Assembly (NCBI GenBank): GCA_003573635.1
Contig: QUTJ01031500.1
Coordinates: 1-12,280 of the forward strand
Reading direction: 5' to 3'
Length of the DNA: 12,280 bases
From: Goniomonas avonlea
Lineage: Eukaryota > Cryptophyceae > Goniomonadida > Goniomonadaceae
Shown here: piece after piece, positions 11,706 to 12,280 of the stretch
Position numbering within the stretch: the first letter of the stretch is position 1
How the letters are laid out: the number at the start of each line of letters is the position of its first letter
Notes under the pieces: generated by a model
Database searches by the model: none
The model's input: only the letters and a program-made list of their open reading frames with translations
What the model was told of the DNA's origin: nothing
Program-made: the position numbers and the translations under genes

Positions 11706-11956
11706 CCTACAGTCCACAGCACCAACAGCAGCAGCAGCAGCAACACCAACAGCACTACAGTCCACAACACCAACAACAGCACCAACAGCATCAGCACTAC
11801 ATTCCACAGCAGCAGCAACAGCAGCAACAACAACACCACTACAGTCCACAGCAGCACAGGTATTCTGCAGGACCTCCACTTCCGCCGCACCCGCAACAGC
11901 CCTTTGCTCAGGTGGGAACGTTTATCTGTCGTTGTGGTGGAGAGAGATTTTTCTAA
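5613..11956 (+). CDS. Large Gln/Pro/Ser-rich coiled-coil protein with ubiquitin-fold-like N-terminus, at least 9 exons
   Basis: Not recognised as a named gene. Predicted exons: 5613-5663, 5717-5825, 5871-6616, 6785-6913, 7751-7852, 8472-8582, 9049-9201 (3' end unsure), 9651-9734, 10349-11911, together about 1016 codons. A donor CAG|GTGGGA at 11911 suggests further exons; otherwise the frame stops at 11954-11956. The start ATG at 5613 is the first in frame after a TGA at 5553. Residues 1-85 look like a beta-grasp (FERM F1 or RA-like) domain: MSRVNVQIHGKNDKPLTVQT, NTTVTDVCKRSAKLILLPD, LKVKTLVQTWASQEYHLELH. Then come five SLQQLRDQLQQQRQG modules with SPTPAPSTP linkers, Pro/Ser exons, a charged helix (QRLEREKKEEAERLQRQAK), a Gln-rich coiled coil and long poly-Q with YSPQ repeats. 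From exon 3 on, every intron is phase 0. Such proteins are often scaffolds or transcription cofactors, but function here is unknown. Confidence 0.75.
6079..6616 (+). repeat. Five protein-level LQQLRDQLQ modules
   Basis: The segment encodes SSLQQLRDQLQQQR (about 6079), SSLQQLRDQLQQQRQG (about 6187), SSLQQLRDQLQSQRQG (about 6334), SLQQLRDQQQQRQG (about 6457) and the divergent SQLQKLKEQLQQQQ (about 6556). They are separated by Pro/Ser/Thr linkers of uneven length containing QSPTPxPSTP. Each module looks like a short amphipathic helix. The exon 4/exon 5 junction rebuilds a sixth copy (RLQRLRNEM + RQGSSSS). Confidence 0.85.
6617..6784 (+). other. Intron 3 of the poly-Q gene
   Basis: Donor GAGCAG|GTCCCC, possible branch site CTGCTAATG at about 6731, acceptor GTAACAG|CAGCCG. 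Without splicing the frame would stop at 6638-6640 (TAG). The next exon in phase gives RLQRLRNEM, which resembles the preceding modules, and that favours splicing. Other AGs at 6759 and 6764 are possible acceptors. Confidence 0.5.
7108..7156 (+). pseudogene. Decayed copy of exon 4 3' end inside intron 4
   Basis: gagcaccagactctcccagtg and the following bases repeat exon 4 at about 6842-6890, with a 9-base deletion and loss of the LQRLRNEM codons. It is flanked by GACA repeat on the left. Confidence 0.75.
7233..7300 (+). pseudogene. Short copy of exon 5 start with its 3' splice region
   Basis: It begins with gagcaggcgagcagagc, continues through aagactgaccc, and reaches cgccaagggtcgtcgtcctc at 7278. 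This matches the intron end and first 20-odd bases of exon 5 (7751). The acceptor reads ACAAG instead of CAG. Confidence 0.75.
7397..7519 (+). pseudogene. Nearly intact copy of exon 5 with a working-looking acceptor
   Basis: Bases 7441-7519 repeat exon 5 bases 7751-7829 almost perfectly and keep the frame RQGSSSSVPGSAPGTAPTSP. The acceptor CACCACAG at 7440 is intact. The copy runs into GACA repeat instead of the SLSAAPPK codons and donor, so normal splicing out of it is not evident. It lies 310 bp upstream of the real exon. Confidence 0.8.
7853..8471 (+). repeat. Intron 5: roughly 490-bp pyrimidine-only minisatellite (ccacctctct)n
   Basis: After donor AAG|GTGAGC the intron is dominated from about 7967 to 8462 by imperfect ccacctctct/ccacttctct/ccactccacc units. 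The top strand is almost all C and T with scattered A. The acceptor is CTCAACAG at 8471. No exon is visible inside; the long Ser/Pro/Leu frame here is a by-product of the repeat. Confidence 0.8.
8583..9048 (+). repeat. Intron 6: 49-bp repeat, 16-bp repeat and unique pyrimidine-rich DNA
   Basis: A 49-bp unit starting actcctgcatactgcaccac occurs at 8661 and 8710, with partial copies on both sides. It is followed by cccatcacccatac units of about 16 bp (8769-8845). The remainder is pyrimidine-rich up to acceptor CCTCACAG at 9048. No coding sequence seen. Confidence 0.75.
9072..9470 (+). repeat. Three diverged copies of exon 7
   Basis: Copies start at 9072, 9239 and about 9346 (spacing 167 and 107 bp). 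Each runs from an aacttSaccgt-like start through AxCxAACTTAGCGxAG to gacgttcac. Copy 1 is in phase with exon 6 and encodes ALVSPLTEQQLSAVGL up to a GTAGTG donor at 9202. Copy 2 keeps QQLSAVGLVVG but lacks about 60 bp. Copy 3 reads VSPLTEQQLS in another frame and ends at GTAGGAGG. Copies 2 and 3 are therefore either intronic or alternative exon ends. Confidence 0.65.
9471..9650 (+). other. End of intron 7, no coding signal recognised
   Basis: Unique sequence between the last exon 7 copy and the acceptor TTCACATAG at 9650. Several frames are open, but none resembles the rest of the protein. Confidence 0.4.
9735..10348 (+). repeat. Intron 8: (CTGT)n microsatellite and 134-bp tandem copies of the exon 9 acceptor region
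   Basis: After donor GAG|GTGGGT come a CA tract, (CTGT)n at about 9788-9865, then C/T-rich DNA. A diverged copy of the exon 9 start lies at about 9998-10040. Two nearly identical 134-bp units (10081-10214 and 10215-10348) each end in the same pyrimidine tract and CCCTCAG and begin with the CAACARCAAGC start of exon 9. The real exon begins at 10349. The first unit has an in-frame TAG after four codons; the second stays open. Confidence 0.85.
10451..11911 (+). repeat. Poly-glutamine coding tract
   Basis: CAG/CAA runs encode a Gln-dominated region. The first part (to about 10680) is mixed with Glu, Arg and Leu and looks like coiled coil (RQALEQQQQQ, EEARLLQQQ). It is followed by nearly pure Q/H (10680-10810), then GHGSQ...QSQHGPPQQQQ repeats (about 11060-11200) and PYSPQHQQQQ/HYSPQ repeats (about 11570-11850). 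CAG and CAA are mixed, so the tract is not a pure trinucleotide array. Confidence 0.9.
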
Positions 11957-12180
11957 ACAGCCTGGAATAGGGGAGGCACTCTCTGAGGACTGAGACTCGG
12001 GCGACTTTTTTGGATTGGAACCCAGACACAGAGAGTGAGAGTGAGAGAGAGATGGGTGTCGTGTGAGTTTGTGGGCGTGGTGGTAGTGCGTGTGGTGGTG
12101 CGTGTGGTGGTGCGTGTGTGAGGTTGTGATGGACGTGGGGGGCAGCATGACCAGGCAACAATATTACAGCAATCCGTCCC
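11912..12180 (+). other. Probable intron 9, GT-rich
   Basis: It begins GTGGGAACG after CAG and contains gtgtggtggtgcgt repeats (about 12074-12120). It ends at CCCCAG just before the 31-bp repeat. If not spliced, the frame closes with TAA at 11954-11956. Confidence 0.45.
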
Positions 12181-12280
12181 CAGGACGCCGACCATGCCCC
12201 CCACTCCCCCACAGCCTCACACCATGCCCCCCACGTCCCCCACAGCCTCACACCATGCCCCCCACGTCCATCACAGCCTC
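12181..12280 (+). repeat. 31-bp tandem repeat running off the right edge
   Basis: Units start at 12181, 12212, 12243 and 12274 (exact 31-bp spacing), with consensus CAGCCTCACACCATGCCCCC then CACGTCCCCCA. Each unit contains a CCACAG-type acceptor. There are no spacers. Read in phase 0 from 12184 there is no stop, so it may be the start of the next exon or intron repeat; the window ends before this can be decided. Confidence 0.85.

Noticed and set aside
10325-11879. Minus-strand poly-Leu, poly-Ala and poly-Cys frames, and the plus-strand Ser/Asn-rich 562-codon frame from 10305
   Set aside because: All are other-frame readings of the CAG/CAA poly-Gln exon. The Gln frame is the one in phase with the upstream exons, including the charged coiled-coil exon at 9651-9734.
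12181-12280. CRISPR-like array
   Set aside because: Units are directly adjacent with no spacers, and the setting is eukaryotic.

Overview
This is nuclear DNA from an intron-rich, GC-leaning eukaryote, most likely a protist or microalga; I cannot name the lineage. Conserved protein motifs are broken up by short GT-AG introns (43-60 bp is typical, a few longer). One intron is GC-AG. Organelle-type proteins appear in the nuclear gene style. There are no bacterial operon features and no RNA genes that I can recognise. Most long open frames are shadows; four genes were rebuilt by joining exons in phase.

Layout. (1) Positions 1-2871, minus strand: a bacterial/organellar-type isoleucyl-tRNA synthetase. 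It runs from its N-terminal extension (right) to the end of the editing domain, and its C-terminal half lies beyond the left edge. (2) Positions 3095-4854, plus strand: a seven-exon gene for a 422-residue protein with a mitochondrial presequence and a DGQHR domain (ParB/DndB-like). It is divergent from gene 1. (3) Positions 4968-5483, minus strand: a four-exon gene for a 122-residue RAB5IF/Rab5ip-family membrane protein, tail to tail with gene 2. (4) From 5613, plus strand, to the right edge: a large gene for a low-complexity protein. Its product has a short ubiquitin-fold-like N-terminus, then LQQLRDQLQ modules, Pro/Ser linkers, a charged coiled coil and a very long poly-glutamine tail.

The first three genes are compact. 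The fourth has introns of 450-840 bp filled with microsatellites, minisatellites and decayed copies of the neighbouring exon ends, including their 3' splice sites. An intron of the synthetase gene shows the same behaviour: it is two identical 82-bp units plus a shared GTGCAG hexamer. The theme of the window is therefore intron growth by tandem duplication across splice junctions. The most unusual gene is the predicted mitochondrial DGQHR-domain protein. No functional pathway links the four genes; genes 1 and 2 may both serve organelles.
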